From contig NZ_CP025118.1 in NCBI RefSeq assembly GCF_002831665.1, positions 2,294,001 to 2,358,000 of the forward strand: a stretch of 64,000 nt of DNA, written 5' to 3'. Made by a program: the position numbers and the translations under genes. Under the pieces are notes generated by a model that saw only the letters and a program-made list of their open reading frames with translations, did not search any database and was not told the origin of the DNA. Source of the DNA: Lacinutrix sp. Bg11-31. GTDB taxonomy: Bacteria > Bacteroidota > Bacteroidia > Flavobacteriales > Flavobacteriaceae. Below are positions 35,677 to 45,329 of the stretch, piece by piece (position 1 is the first letter of the stretch; each line of letters begins with the position of its first letter).

Positions 35677-38061
35677 TTAATTTTTAATCTCACTCATTAA
35701 ATCTTCGTAAGTATAAAACTCCTTTTTATTAGATTCTTTTTGGTACAAAATATTAACACGTAATGCTTTTAAACCTGTTACGCCTTGCAAATCTTCAAGC
35801 TCTAAAATTTCAACCTCAGCACCTAACTTTTGCTTAGACTGTAAGAATTTAATGTATTGTAGATACTCGACTTCATCTTGTTTTTGAGAGTAAACTATAG
35901 CTAATTTCCCTTTAACTGTTAACCGTTCGTTTGTTCCTTTTATATTGGCTTTATCTACACGTTTTTTAACTACTTCGTATCTAGCATTGTAAGTTCCGTC
36001 TACATCAAAATGTTTTTCGTCTGTTCTAAATCTAATAGATAATGGTTGGTTAAACACTAAAATCATAGAAGCAACATCTAAAGCAATTGGATATTTGTGT
36101 TGTTTAGCATAAAATGCTCTTTCCATTTCTAACATAACCTGTACTTGCCATAAACGCAAGTTGTAAAGATAGATTTCGTTAAAAGAATCCTCTTTTGTTA
36201 TTGCTTCTCCAATGTACATATTATGCTCTACTCCATCCGTTTTAAAACGCTCAAAAAAGTGAGGATACATTGCTTGTGCTTCAACTTGTTTTTTATCTAA
36301 TAATGACGACATGTTTTTATTAATTAAACTTATGGTGTCGTCATAATTTTTACGGTAGAAATAAACAACGTCTAAATCATCATCTATTTTACTGTAATAG
36401 TCTTCTATTTCTTTAGTTAAATATGTTTTTGATATTAACTGAAACTTAAAAAGTGATTCTATTTCTGATTTAAAAAATTGAGTAATTTTTTGTTCACTAT
36501 CTACTTTAAAATCAGTTTTTAAATCTTTTTTATAGGTTTTAATTTGAAATAGAAGCTGTTCAAAAATTGGTAATTTCTCAACTTTAAAAGCAGATTCAAC
36601 AATTCTTTCGACCATTTTAAGCTGAAGTAATAAATCTTTTTGAGTTGTATTATTTCTAGCTTCCGAAGATCCTTTTACGTCTATTTGGCCAAATAAAGGA
36701 TATACATTATTGAAGCTTATTTTATTAAAAGTAGGATTCTCTCCTCCTTCGTATTCCTCTTGCATAAATTGTCTTGCGGCACTTTCAAATTTCCATTTTA
36801 CACTTGGGTGGATTGAAGTACACTCTCTTTGAATAATGGCTTGAATTAAATTCTCTTCATCTCTTTTAGAGCGTTTTACAGCAGATAATATAAACGGCAT
36901 AACATCTGCCAACCTGTTAGAATTTATACTATTTAATGCTTTTGGTGTTTTAGATACCAACTCTAAAACAGCTAACAACTCTCCATTTTCTGCTATTGGT
37001 GCAAAAATGGCGCTTTTTATACCTTGTTCTTTTAAAACTTTTACTTGCGGTGCCTGACCTTTAGATCGTTTAAAATTTCTATCAACATCAGATATAGCAA
37101 AATTTGTTTTTTCTTTTAAAATTTTATCATAGCTATAATGGCAAAATAAATTATCGCACTTAAACGCTTCTTTAGCCTTTAACAAATAACTACTAATGCT
37201 AGAATCGTGCACTTTCATTAAAGTATCTTCTTCTTTATTGTATATAGAAAAACCTACCTCTAAATCGGTTATATTTAATAATGATCTAAATACCTTTTGA
37301 AAATCTTCCATAAAGCCTTCGTCTTTACGTTTGTTATTTCCAATTAAGGTAGTTTTAATGTTAGATATTGCTTGATCGTCTGTTACATCGAAAATATTAG
37401 AAATTACAAATCCTTTAGAAACGTAACTATTTGGCGGGAACTTTTCTTTCCATAACTCTATATTATCAAAATTATCTAATAACTCTTCAAAATCAACTTT
37501 CGTTAATTTTGGAGCTTTATCTGTTGCAACAATTTCCATAAAATCTGCATTATACAAAATTTTATAAATCCTTATAATACCGTTAGCATCTGGAATTTCG
37601 TAATATAACGGTCGTTTAAAGTTTGTATTAAAATTATAACAAAAACTCATTATAATAGTACAACCTAAAATATACCAATCGTTTTCTGGCATATTTTTTA
37701 TTACCAATTCAAAATCTGGTCCAGCAGTTTTAATAATATTCTCAAAACGTTTAGACGCATTAAAAATAAAATTATGATATGGTACACTTGCCGTTTTTAT
37801 TTCATTCAAACTTAAAACTTCACTAAAAGAATCTTGTAGTAAAATTCCAATTTCTTTTTCGTGTTTTTTTAATACTGATGTCTCACTAAAACCTTCGCTT
37901 AGTATTGGATATAACTTACGTATTTCTAAGACACGACCAGCCTTAGCTGCAATAAATTGATCGTCGCTACTAGCTAATTCCTCATAGCGCTCAATTAGTT
38001 TGTTGAAACTAATTTGTAGCGAAAAAGGTAAATTAATGTTGTCGTTTAGGTCTTTAATCAT
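35677..38061 (-). CDS. GAF-domain protein, unknown function
   Basis: A 794-residue soluble protein. A GAF-like sensory domain lies at about residues 275-400 (SAIFAPIAENGELLAVLELVS). The long flanks are helical and match no domain I recognise. No kinase, cyclase or DNA-binding domain is seen. The ATG at 38061 is preferred over an upstream TTG at 38079. It is convergent with the HD-Pycsar-like gene, separated by five bases, so it is not in its operon. Confidence 0.75.
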   Translation of the reverse strand: MIKDLNDNINLPFSLQISFNKLIERYEELASSDDQFIAAKAGRVLEIRKLYPILSEGFSETSVLKKHEKEIGILLQDSFSEVLSLNEIKTASVPYHNFIFNASKRFENIIKTAGPDFELVIKNMPENDWYILGCTIIMSFCYNFNTNFKRPLYYEIPDANGIIRIYKILYNADFMEIVATDKAPKLTKVDFEELLDNFDNIELWKEKFPPNSYVSKGFVISNIFDVTDDQAISNIKTTLIGNNKRKDEGFMEDFQKVFRSLLNITDLEVGFSIYNKEEDTLMKVHDSSISSYLLKAKEAFKCDNLFCHYSYDKILKEKTNFAISDVDRNFKRSKGQAPQVKVLKEQGIKSAIFAPIAENGELLAVLELVSKTPKALNSINSNRLADVMPFILSAVKRSKRDEENLIQAIIQRECTSIHPSVKWKFESAARQFMQEEYEGGENPTFNKISFNNVYPLFGQIDVKGSSEARNNTTQKDLLLQLKMVERIVESAFKVEKLPIFEQLLFQIKTYKKDLKTDFKVDSEQKITQFFKSEIESLFKFQLISKTYLTKEIEDYYSKIDDDLDVVYFYRKNYDDTISLINKNMSSLLDKKQVEAQAMYPHFFERFKTDGVEHNMYIGEAITKEDSFNEIYLYNLRLWQVQVMLEMERAFYAKQHKYPIALDVASMILVFNQPLSIRFRTDEKHFDVDGTYNARYEVVKKRVDKANIKGTNERLTVKGKLAIVYSQKQDEVEYLQYIKFLQSKQKLGAEVEILELEDLQGVTGLKALRVNILYQKESNKKEFYTYEDLMSEIKN

Positions 38062-38138
38062 TGCTTTAAAATTATACAAAAATACGCTTTATAATGCTTA
38101 GTCGTATTTTCATTGAAAAAATGACGTATTATTAAAAC

Positions 38139-38170
38139 AAAAAAAGCTTCAGTATAAACTGAAGCTTTTT
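38139..38170 (-). terminator. Terminator downstream of tRNA-Leu
   Basis: AAAGCTTCAGT-ataa-ACTGAAGCTTT with flanking A- and T-runs; it lies eight bases after the tRNA 3' end on the minus strand and would also stop the opposite strand. Confidence 0.85.
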
Positions 38171-38177
38171 AACTCTG

Positions 38178-38259
38178 TACGGGCGGAGAGACTCGAACTC
38201 TCACACCTCGCGGCACTAGATCCTAAGTCTAGCGTGTCTACCAATTCCACCACGCCCGC
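38178..38259 (-). tRNA. tRNA-Leu (anticodon UAG)
   Basis: 82 bases on the minus strand. The acceptor stem is GCGGGCG paired with CGCCCGT, with discriminator A. The D-loop contains GGTAGAC. The anticodon stem is CTAGA/TCTAG with loop CTTAGGA, giving anticodon TAG. A long class II variable arm and the T-arm GAGAGTTCGAGTCTCTC follow. The CCA end is not encoded. Confidence 0.95.
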
Positions 38260-38374
38260 AACTTATTCCGATAATTTTCGGATTGCAAATATAAACAATA
38301 GTTTGAATATTCATAACAACCTTAAAAGAAATTATTTTCATTTTTGTATTTTTACATAAATTCAATCATTTTCA

Positions 38375-39763
38375 ATGAAAAACATAAAATCTTACGTAGA
38401 AGAAAACAAGCAACGTTTTCTTGACGAACTTATAGAATTACTTAAAATACCTTCAATAAGTGCAGACTCTGCCTATAAAAAACATACTATACAAACGGCA
38501 GACGTAGTTGCAAAAAGCTTAACAGATGCAGGTTGCGATGTAGTAGAAATTTGCGAAACAGAAGGTTACCCAATTATCTATGCTCATAAAATAATAGATA
38601 AAAACTTGCCAACTATTTTAGTTTATGGACATTACGATGTACAACCACCAGACCCTCTAGAACTTTGGACATCTCCACCTTTCGAACCTGTTATAAAGGA
38701 AACAAAATTACATCCCGAAGGTGCAATTTTTGCACGTGGAGCATGCGATGACAAAGGACAAATGTACATGCATGTTAAAGCCATGGAATACATGACAACA
38801 CAAAACCAATTACCTTGTAACGTTAAGTTTATGATAGAAGGCGAGGAAGAAGTTGGAAGTGTAAACCTAGCCAAATTTGTAAAACAAAATCAAGACAAAC
38901 TAAGTAACGATGTAATCTTAATTTCAGATACTGGAATGATTGCAAAAGACACACCATCGATAACAACAGGATTACGTGGCTTAAGTTATGTAGAAGTAGA
39001 AGTTACAGGACCAAACAGAGATTTACATTCAGGTCTTTATGGAGGAGCAGTAGCAAACCCAATAAACGTGCTAACTAAAATGATAGCATCACTTCACGAC
39101 GAAAACAACCACATCACCATTCCTGGTTTTTACGATAATGTAGAAGAATTATCTTTAGACGAGCGTGCACAAATGGCAAAAGCGCCTTTCTCTTTAGAAG
39201 ATTATAAAGAAGCATTAGATATCGAATCTGTTTATGGAGAAGCTGGTTATACAACTAACGAGCGTAATTCTATTAGACCAACCTTAGACGTTAACGGAAT
39301 TTGGGGAGGTTACACAGGTGAAGGAGCAAAAACAGTAATCGCTAGTCAAGCATTTGCAAAAATATCTATGCGTTTAGTACCAAACCAAGATTGGGAAAAT
39401 ATAACCGAATTATTTAAAAACCATTTCGAAGGCATTGCTCCTAAAGGCGTAACAGTAAAAGTAACACCACATCATGGCGGACAAGGTTACGTAACACCAA
39501 TAGACAGTATTGGCTACAAAGCAGCTAGTAAAGCCTACGAAGAAACCTTTGGAAAAACACCAATTCCGCAACGTAGCGGAGGAAGCATTCCTATTGTTGC
39601 CTTGTTCGAGCAAGAGTTAAAAAGCAAAACTATTTTAATGGGCTTTGGTCTAGATAGTGACGCAATACACTCCCCAAACGAACACTTTGGCGTATGGAAT
39701 TATTTAAAAGGTATTGAAACCATTCCAGGTTTTTATAAGCATTTTACAGAACTCTCTAAGTAA
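38375..39763 (+). CDS. M20-family dipeptidase
   Basis: A 462-residue zinc peptidase of the M20/M25/M40 type, similar to carnosinase-like cytosolic dipeptidases. Metal and catalytic motifs are LVYGHYDVQPPDP (about 85-97), GACDDKGQMY, IEGEEEVGS and ISDTGM. DLHSGLYGG marks the dimerisation domain, and a C-terminal His lies in HSPNEH. It probably cleaves dipeptides released by other peptidases. It is transcribed alone, divergent from the tRNA, with a repeat element downstream. Confidence 0.9.
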   Translation: MKNIKSYVEENKQRFLDELIELLKIPSISADSAYKKHTIQTADVVAKSLTDAGCDVVEICETEGYPIIYAHKIIDKNLPTILVYGHYDVQPPDPLELWTSPPFEPVIKETKLHPEGAIFARGACDDKGQMYMHVKAMEYMTTQNQLPCNVKFMIEGEEEVGSVNLAKFVKQNQDKLSNDVILISDTGMIAKDTPSITTGLRGLSYVEVEVTGPNRDLHSGLYGGAVANPINVLTKMIASLHDENNHITIPGFYDNVEELSLDERAQMAKAPFSLEDYKEALDIESVYGEAGYTTNERNSIRPTLDVNGIWGGYTGEGAKTVIASQAFAKISMRLVPNQDWENITELFKNHFEGIAPKGVTVKVTPHHGGQGYVTPIDSIGYKAASKAYEETFGKTPIPQRSGGSIPIVALFEQELKSKTILMGFGLDSDAIHSPNEHFGVWNYLKGIETIPGFYKHFTELSK

Positions 39764-39769
39764 TATTAT

Positions 39770-39938
39770 GGTGTAACCGCCTTTTGCTTTTAAGTAGCAA
39801 AAGGTGGTCGCGTCATCCGTTATATCTTTTTTAGAGGTTGTTGCGAGCACAAAGTACGTGTCAATCTGTAAATTAAAATATCAACATCTTATTTTAAGTC
39901 TTTCCTAAAAAAAAGGATGCCACTTCTACCGCTTACAC
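39770..39938 (+). repeat. Dispersed flavobacterial hairpin element, copy 2 (expanded)
   Basis: Starts GGTGTAAC and ends GCTTACAC. Hairpin CCGCCTTTTGC (39777-39787) pairs with GCAAAAGGTGG (39797-39807). The core CCGTTATATCTTTTTT and the arm AAAAAAAAGGATGCCAC are present, separated here by about 75 extra bases that include a GCGAGCACAAAG block. It ends 12 bases before the EamA gene start. Confidence 0.7.
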
Positions 39939-39950
39939 AACCCAACCCAA

Positions 39951-40814
39951 GTGAAAAACCAACATTTAAAGTACGTTTTAGAACTCACCTTTGCAACGCT
40001 TTTAATAAGTACATCTGGCGCATTAGGTCGTTTTATAGATATGCCAGCTCCAGTAACTATTTGGTGGCGAAGTGCATTAGCTATGTTGCTATTGTTAGCT
40101 TTCTGTAAATACAAAAAAGTAAACCTTAAAATTCAATCTAAAAGAGATTTAGGCGCATTTATATTTAGCGCCTTATTTATGGCATCACATTGGATAACCT
40201 ACTTTATAGCCTTACAACTCTCTAGTGTTGCAATAGGTATGCTCGCTTTATTTACTTTCCCTATAATGACTACGTTTTTAGAACCAATTTTCTCAAAAAC
40301 TAAATTCGATTATATGCATCTTATTTTAGGCGCAATGGTTCTTTTAGGTATTTACATACTATCTCCCGAATTAGATTTTGAAAGCGACTCTGTAAAAGGA
40401 ATTCTATTTGGTTTATTTTCTGCCTTTTGCTATGCCATGCGTATTTTAATACTAAAACAATATGTAACCAAATACAATGGAAGCAGTCTTATGTTCTTTC
40501 AATTACTAATTATTAGCATTGTTTTATTGCCAACATTATTCCTTTTAGACACCTCAAACATAACCACACAATTTCCGTATGTTATCATTCTAGCATTAGT
40601 AACAACAGCAATTGGCCACACATTATTTGTGCAAAGCTTAAAGCATTTTAAAGTAAGCACAGCTAGTATTATAGGAAGTACACAACCTGTATTTGGCATT
40701 ATTATCGCCTTCTTCTTTTTAAACGAAATTCCAACCTGGAATACCTTTTTTGGTGGTTTCTTAATACTATCTACAGTTGTGATAGAGAGCTTACGCTCAA
40801 GAAAAGATTCTTAG
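39951..40814 (+). CDS. EamA/DMT-family transporter
   Basis: A 287-residue inner-membrane protein with about ten hydrophobic helices in two repeats, typical of EamA drug/metabolite exporters. LGRFIDMPAPVTIWWRSALA and the conserved IIGSTQPVFGIIIAFFFLNE in the second half support the family. The start codon appears to be GTG at 39951, placed just after the repeat element; no ATG is near. The substrate is unknown. The stop is convergent with the M28 peptidase gene. Confidence 0.88.
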   Translation: MKNQHLKYVLELTFATLLISTSGALGRFIDMPAPVTIWWRSALAMLLLLAFCKYKKVNLKIQSKRDLGAFIFSALFMASHWITYFIALQLSSVAIGMLALFTFPIMTTFLEPIFSKTKFDYMHLILGAMVLLGIYILSPELDFESDSVKGILFGLFSAFCYAMRILILKQYVTKYNGSSLMFFQLLIISIVLLPTLFLLDTSNITTQFPYVIILALVTTAIGHTLFVQSLKHFKVSTASIIGSTQPVFGIIIAFFFLNEIPTWNTFFGGFLILSTVVIESLRSRKDS

Positions 40815-40817
40815 TTC

Positions 40818-42176
40818 TTATTCTTTAATTATCTTTTGGTTAATCTCTTTTCCATCAATTTTTAAAGTAAGAAAGTAAATACCATTATTTAAAGTAGATA
40901 GTTTCAGTTTAGTTGAAGTTTCTTCAATGGCTTGTTCGAGTACAACTTGACCATTTATATTAAGAATACTTAATTCAGCTTTATTAAATTGAGGTAATTC
41001 AATATTTAAAATAGTTTTTACTGGGTTTGGAAATATCTTAAAATCTTCAGCGTTAAAACTTTCAACACTTAAAGTACTTATTGCGTAGCATTCACTCGTT
41101 TCGGTACAACTTCCGCTATTAATTTCAACTTTATAATTACCATTCGCAGTCGCGGTAAATGTTTGATTTACTTCTCCCGGAATTTCAGTGTTAGTATTAC
41201 AATCAATCCATTTGTAGGTTACTCCAGTTTGGTTTGCTACCAATGAAGCTCCGTTTTGAGTTACTGTATTTTCAATATTAATTAAACCTGCTTTTGTTGC
41301 AGTATAAGCCATAACTAATTTGGTTATTTCATGATAGTAAGGCAAATCTAAAGTACTAACTCTGTCTCCTGCACTGTGATAATGTTGTGTTTGGTCGCCA
41401 GTCTCCCATGATTCACCAACTAAAACTGCCGAAAAACCATTATCCCAAAATTTAGAATGATCACTATCTGGTGTCCCTGGATTAACAACATTTACTGTTA
41501 AATTAAAACTATAAGTGTTTAACAAAGAAACTAGATCGTCCTTCATAGCTATAGAATTTGCAATAGGTTGTACATCTATATCAAAATCATTATCATTTGG
41601 GTTGATATCGTTATGCGCCATCATATCCATATTTAAAACACCCAAAATATTATCACCATTAACATTTGCTAAAGTCGCATAATGTTGCGCTCCAAGCAGC
41701 CCAGATTCCTCTTCGTCCCACAAAGCATAAATAATAGTATTATCTGTACATTGAGTAGATAAAATTCTTGCAATCTCTAAAACTGCTCCTGTTCCGCTTA
41801 CATTATCATCTGCACAATAATTGTCTACAGAGTCGTAATGTGCGCAAATAATATAAATATCATTAGGGTTTGTTTTTCCTAATTGTGTAGCAAATATGTT
41901 TCTGCCATTAACATTAAATGCTTGATCTGTTACTGTAACATTATTTAGTTTTTGAAGTTGCTCTTTTAAATAATCTGCTGCTAAATCATTATTAGCTTGT
42001 TCCCTGTTAATAATTGTAACAGTGTTCCCATTTACAGTTGTTGGTACCTCTCCACTAAACTCGTTTAAGGTAAGTGTAAGCTTATCTAAACTTACTTGGT
42101 TTATTAAATCGGTTATTGTTTGTGCAGAACTTTGCAAAGAGAAAACAAATATTAGGGCAGCAATTATATTCTTCAT
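40818..42176 (-). CDS. Secreted M28 zinc aminopeptidase with type IX sorting domain
   Basis: A 452-residue protein with a signal peptide ending SSAQ. The M28 domain carries zinc ligands His113 (CAHYDS), Asp124 (DDNVSGT), Glu155/156 (DEEESG), Asp183 (NMDMM) and a His in QHYHSAGD near 266. The C-terminal segment from about residue 375 (FKIFPNPVKTILNIE.. ending IIKE) is a type A type IX secretion sorting domain. It is therefore likely secreted or surface-attached and releases amino acids from peptides. Its start is divergent from blaI-like genes, and the BlaI-like boxes lie between them. Confidence 0.9.
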   Translation of the reverse strand: MKNIIAALIFVFSLQSSAQTITDLINQVSLDKLTLTLNEFSGEVPTTVNGNTVTIINREQANNDLAADYLKEQLQKLNNVTVTDQAFNVNGRNIFATQLGKTNPNDIYIICAHYDSVDNYCADDNVSGTGAVLEIARILSTQCTDNTIIYALWDEEESGLLGAQHYATLANVNGDNILGVLNMDMMAHNDINPNDNDFDIDVQPIANSIAMKDDLVSLLNTYSFNLTVNVVNPGTPDSDHSKFWDNGFSAVLVGESWETGDQTQHYHSAGDRVSTLDLPYYHEITKLVMAYTATKAGLINIENTVTQNGASLVANQTGVTYKWIDCNTNTEIPGEVNQTFTATANGNYKVEINSGSCTETSECYAISTLSVESFNAEDFKIFPNPVKTILNIELPQFNKAELSILNINGQVVLEQAIEETSTKLKLSTLNNGIYFLTLKIDGKEINQKIIKE

Positions 42177-42223
42177 TTTATATTTTTTTTGCTAAAGGTA
42201 CACATTCATAAACATTTTTATGC

Positions 42224-42285
42224 TCTACCTTTGTAGAATCAAATTATTTGTTCTACATTTGTAGAGAACAATCTAAACTTGTAGA
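42224..42285. promoter_or_regulatory. Three BlaI-like operator boxes
   Basis: Box 1 TCTACCTTTGTAGA (42224-42237), box 2 TCTACATTTGTAGA (42252-42265, perfect palindrome) and box 3 TCTAAACTTGTAGA (42272-42285) share the TCTA..TGTAGA pattern containing the BlaI/MecI half-sites TACA/TGTA. Spacing is 28 and 20 bases. They sit just upstream of the BlaI-type gene. Confidence 0.8.
42230..42261 (+). promoter_or_regulatory. Predicted promoter of the BlaI/M56 operon
   Basis: TTTG (42230-42233), a 20-base spacer, then TACATTTG (42254-42261) fits the Bacteroidota consensus TTTG-N19-21-TAnnTTTG. Operator box 1 covers the -33 element and box 2 the -7 element, so repressor binding would block polymerase. 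Confidence 0.75.
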
Positions 42286-42287
42286 AC

Positions 42288-42653
42288 ATGCAGCTTACAA
42301 AAACTGAAGAAGATTTAATGAACCACCTCTGGAAACTAGAAAAAGCTTTCATGAAAGACTTACTAGAAGCCTACCCAGAACCTAAACCTGCAAATACAAC
42401 TGTTGCTACACTTTTAAAACGCATGACAGATAAAGGTTTTATTACCTATAACTTATTTGGAAACTCAAGAGAATATTTTCCATTAGTAAAGAAAAAAGAC
42501 TATTTCTCTAAGCATGTAAACGGATTGATTAAAAACTTCTTTAACGATAGCAGCTCACAATTTGCTTCATTTTTTACAAAAGAAACCAATCTTTCTAAGC
42601 AAGAATTACAGGAATTACGTGCAATTATTGATACAGAAATCCAAAACAAATAA
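42288..42653 (+). CDS. BlaI/MecI/CopY-family repressor
   Basis: A 121-residue winged-helix repressor. The N-terminal helix-turn-helix is typical (LTKTEEDLMNHLWKLEKAF, then NTTVATLLKRMTDKGFI). It lies two bases upstream of an M56 BlaR1-type membrane peptidase gene, the usual partner that cleaves or inactivates the repressor. Three matching operator boxes stand in its promoter. In Bacteroidota such pairs are common without any beta-lactamase; none is nearby here, so a cell-envelope signal is more likely than antibiotic resistance. Confidence 0.92.
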   Translation: MQLTKTEEDLMNHLWKLEKAFMKDLLEAYPEPKPANTTVATLLKRMTDKGFITYNLFGNSREYFPLVKKKDYFSKHVNGLIKNFFNDSSSQFASFFTKETNLSKQELQELRAIIDTEIQNK

Positions 42654-42655
42654 TT

Positions 42656-45205
42656 ATGGAAATCTTAATTTTAAAATCGGCAGCATGCTTGGCTATTTTA
42701 ATGGTTTTCTACAAACTATTTTTAGAAAATTTAGCCATTCATAAGTTTAAACGCTTTTATTTATTGGGAACTTTGGTAGTTTCTATTGTGATTCCATTTA
42801 TTACGTTTATAGAATATATTGAGCCTCACTTAGAAGTCCCTCTCTTTAATGCAGACCAATCTATTCCTTTAGATCTATTGCCTTTTTCTGAGGTTGCTGC
42901 TGTAGAGCCACTATACTATTTACCAGTAGTTTTATGGAGTATTTATGGTTTAGGCGTATTACTTTTTACTACAAAATTCTGTATCAACTTATTTAATATT
43001 GTTTCTAAAATTAATAAAAATGAAAAACAAAAACACAACAATTTTATTTCAGTTTTATTAAACGATTTAATAATACCTCACACTTTCTTTAGTTACATTT
43101 TTTTAAACAAAACGAAGTTTGAAGCAAAGGCAATTCCTCAGGAAGTTTTATTACACGAGCAAACACATGCAAGCCAAAAACATTCGCTTGACATATTATT
43201 TATTGAACTTTTACAGATTGTATTATGGTTTAATCCATTACTTTATTTCATAAAAAAAGACATTAAACTTAATCACGAATTTCTAGCAGACGAAGCTGTT
43301 TTAAAGCAAGGTATAGATTCATCAACTTACCAAGAAACCTTGCTTCAATTTACCTCTAATGCAAATGAAATGCCTTTGGCACATGCCATCAATTATTCAT
43401 TAATCAAAAAACGATTTACAATTATGAAAACACAAACCTCAAGAAAAGCCGTATGGCTTAGAAGTTTATTATTAGTGCCACTTTTAGGCGGACTGCTCTT
43501 TAGTTTTAGCGGAAGAGAACAGATTGAAAAAGATGTTGTTTCTGCTATAGTTTTTCCTTCGGAAGAAAAAAGCAATAATACAAACCCGATACTTGAACTA
43601 AAACAAGACCCATTACACTTAGTATTAAATGGAGAACAAACTACTTTAGAAACTTTAAAAAATGATTTTATTAAAGCTACAGATGGTAATAAATCTGATT
43701 TAAAAATAGAAGCTAAAGGTCTTGTAGACTATGATTTAATTAAAGAAATAATGTCTGTGATTTCTAAGGACTATCTTTTAAAAATTCATCTATCTGAAGA
43801 AGTTTATATCCAAGACAACACAGGTTATGAAAATGAAAAATCTCAAAAAGAAGCAACACCTGAACAAGTTGCAGAATACAACAAATTAGCGAAATACTAC
43901 AATGCTGAAATAAAAGACAACGCTATAATTAAATTAAAAGACTTTAATCGTATTAAAGAATTATACAATTTAATGAGTGATGCTCAAAAAAAGAACGCAG
44001 AACCATTTCCTAATTTCCCACCACCTCCACCACCTCCAATTAAAGCACCTCAATATGAAAACAATAAAAAATTAACGTTAAATCAGATTATTGAAAAAAC
44101 ACCTATAGGAGTAGAATCTGGTTACGAGATGCTAAAAAATGGGGAATCTCATTATTATACTGTGCACCAAGACAAAAGAACATATTATAATAAAGATGGC
44201 TACATTACAGACGAAAATGGAAAAATATTACCTCCTCCTCCTCCTGTGCCACCAAAAGTAAAAAAAGGTGAAGCTTCACTTATTCCACCTCCTCCACCTC
44301 CAGCTCCACCAAAATCGACAGAAGAACATGCAAAAGAAATGGCTAAAATAAATGCTAATTTCTATTACAATGGTAACGCAATTTCATCGGAAAAAGCAAT
44401 AGAACTTTTAGAGAACAACTCTAAAATGAACATATCTACTTTAAATAATAATGGAAAAAGAACTGTTAATTTATCAGACAAGCCAATTACTCTAGTAAAT
44501 GGTAAGGCTGTTAGCAATCAACACCAAACAGGCTCGATGGATATAAATGGAGAAAAACACTTTTACTCTACAAAAAATGGAGTGACTACAATTTATAATA
44601 AAGACGGAACTAAAGTTGATGCCAACGGAAAATCGAAAAGCATATCTATAACCAAAACAAAGGTTAAAAATGACACTATTAATTATAAAACTGTAGAAAC
44701 AGTAAAACTTATAAAGGGTGACAGTAATGGTTATGTTATAATAAATAATACGACCTGCTATTATATTAAGCAGGCAAACACAATTGAATATTATAATCGT
44801 TGGGGAGTATTAATAGATGAAAATGGCGAAGAGCTAAACAATACTATTGACGACAGAAAATCTATGATTGAAAACCGAAAAAAAATGCTTGAAGAAAGAA
44901 AAAACAAAAGAAGAGAATCGCTTGAAGATAGAAAAGCACTTTTAGAAGAAAGAAAAGAAGAGATGCTAAATAAAAGAAACCAAACTCGAAGACCTTTAGC
45001 AGAACAATTTAAAGGCATGGAAGCTAACGGAACAACCTTTTTCTACGAAGGTGATAAAATTTCTGAAGCTAAAGCTATTGAATTAACAAAAGAGAATCCA
45101 AAACTAAACCTATCGATGCAAAATAATAATGGAGTTTCTACAGTCCATTTATCGAAAAAAGGCATTACAACGGTTAATGGCAAATTAGTAAAAAAAGAAG
45201 AATAG
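42656..45205 (+). CDS. M56/BlaR1-type membrane metallopeptidase with repeated C-terminal modules
   Basis: An 849-residue protein. The N-terminal part has about four membrane helices and the zinc motif HEQTH at 167-171, with NHEFLADEA following. The next third contains proline runs (PPPPPPP) that could span the periplasm. The C-terminal half has repeated modules: three copies of a motif like YYNKDG.ITDENGK, and two copies of a module FYY.G..IS..KAIEL....NNGK..V.LS...IT.VNGK (about residues 566-618 and 790-846). A charged helical segment (repeats of LEERK, about 735-780) lies between them. The modular tail is not part of standard BlaR1 and may be its sensor. Confidence 0.85.
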   Translation: MEILILKSAACLAILMVFYKLFLENLAIHKFKRFYLLGTLVVSIVIPFITFIEYIEPHLEVPLFNADQSIPLDLLPFSEVAAVEPLYYLPVVLWSIYGLGVLLFTTKFCINLFNIVSKINKNEKQKHNNFISVLLNDLIIPHTFFSYIFLNKTKFEAKAIPQEVLLHEQTHASQKHSLDILFIELLQIVLWFNPLLYFIKKDIKLNHEFLADEAVLKQGIDSSTYQETLLQFTSNANEMPLAHAINYSLIKKRFTIMKTQTSRKAVWLRSLLLVPLLGGLLFSFSGREQIEKDVVSAIVFPSEEKSNNTNPILELKQDPLHLVLNGEQTTLETLKNDFIKATDGNKSDLKIEAKGLVDYDLIKEIMSVISKDYLLKIHLSEEVYIQDNTGYENEKSQKEATPEQVAEYNKLAKYYNAEIKDNAIIKLKDFNRIKELYNLMSDAQKKNAEPFPNFPPPPPPPIKAPQYENNKKLTLNQIIEKTPIGVESGYEMLKNGESHYYTVHQDKRTYYNKDGYITDENGKILPPPPPVPPKVKKGEASLIPPPPPPAPPKSTEEHAKEMAKINANFYYNGNAISSEKAIELLENNSKMNISTLNNNGKRTVNLSDKPITLVNGKAVSNQHQTGSMDINGEKHFYSTKNGVTTIYNKDGTKVDANGKSKSISITKTKVKNDTINYKTVETVKLIKGDSNGYVIINNTTCYYIKQANTIEYYNRWGVLIDENGEELNNTIDDRKSMIENRKKMLEERKNKRRESLEDRKALLEERKEEMLNKRNQTRRPLAEQFKGMEANGTTFFYEGDKISEAKAIELTKENPKLNLSMQNNNGVSTVHLSKKGITTVNGKLVKKEE

Positions 45206-45232
45206 TATTTATTCTTCTTTATAAGATTAACG

Positions 45233-45262
45233 AAAGCCTCTATCAAGAGGCTTATTTTTTGT
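45233..45262 (+). terminator. Rho-independent terminator of the BlaI/M56 operon
   Basis: AAGCCTCT-atca-AGAGGCTT followed by ATTTTTTG, 28 bases after the stop of the M56 gene. Confidence 0.85.
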
Positions 45263-45329
45263 TAAATAGTGTAACAAAAAGTATGTTTTAGCGTTCTAAT
45301 AGTCTAATCATCAATCAAAATCAATCATC

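Noticed and set aside
34472..38061. Complete Pycsar or CBASS defence operon including the GAF protein
   Set aside because: The GAF gene is convergent, not co-transcribed, and neither gene is a nucleotide cyclase; only an orphan effector-like gene is supported.
42288..45205. Beta-lactam resistance cassette
   Set aside because: BlaI/M56 pairs are common without a beta-lactamase in Bacteroidota, and no beta-lactamase or altered penicillin-binding protein gene is nearby.
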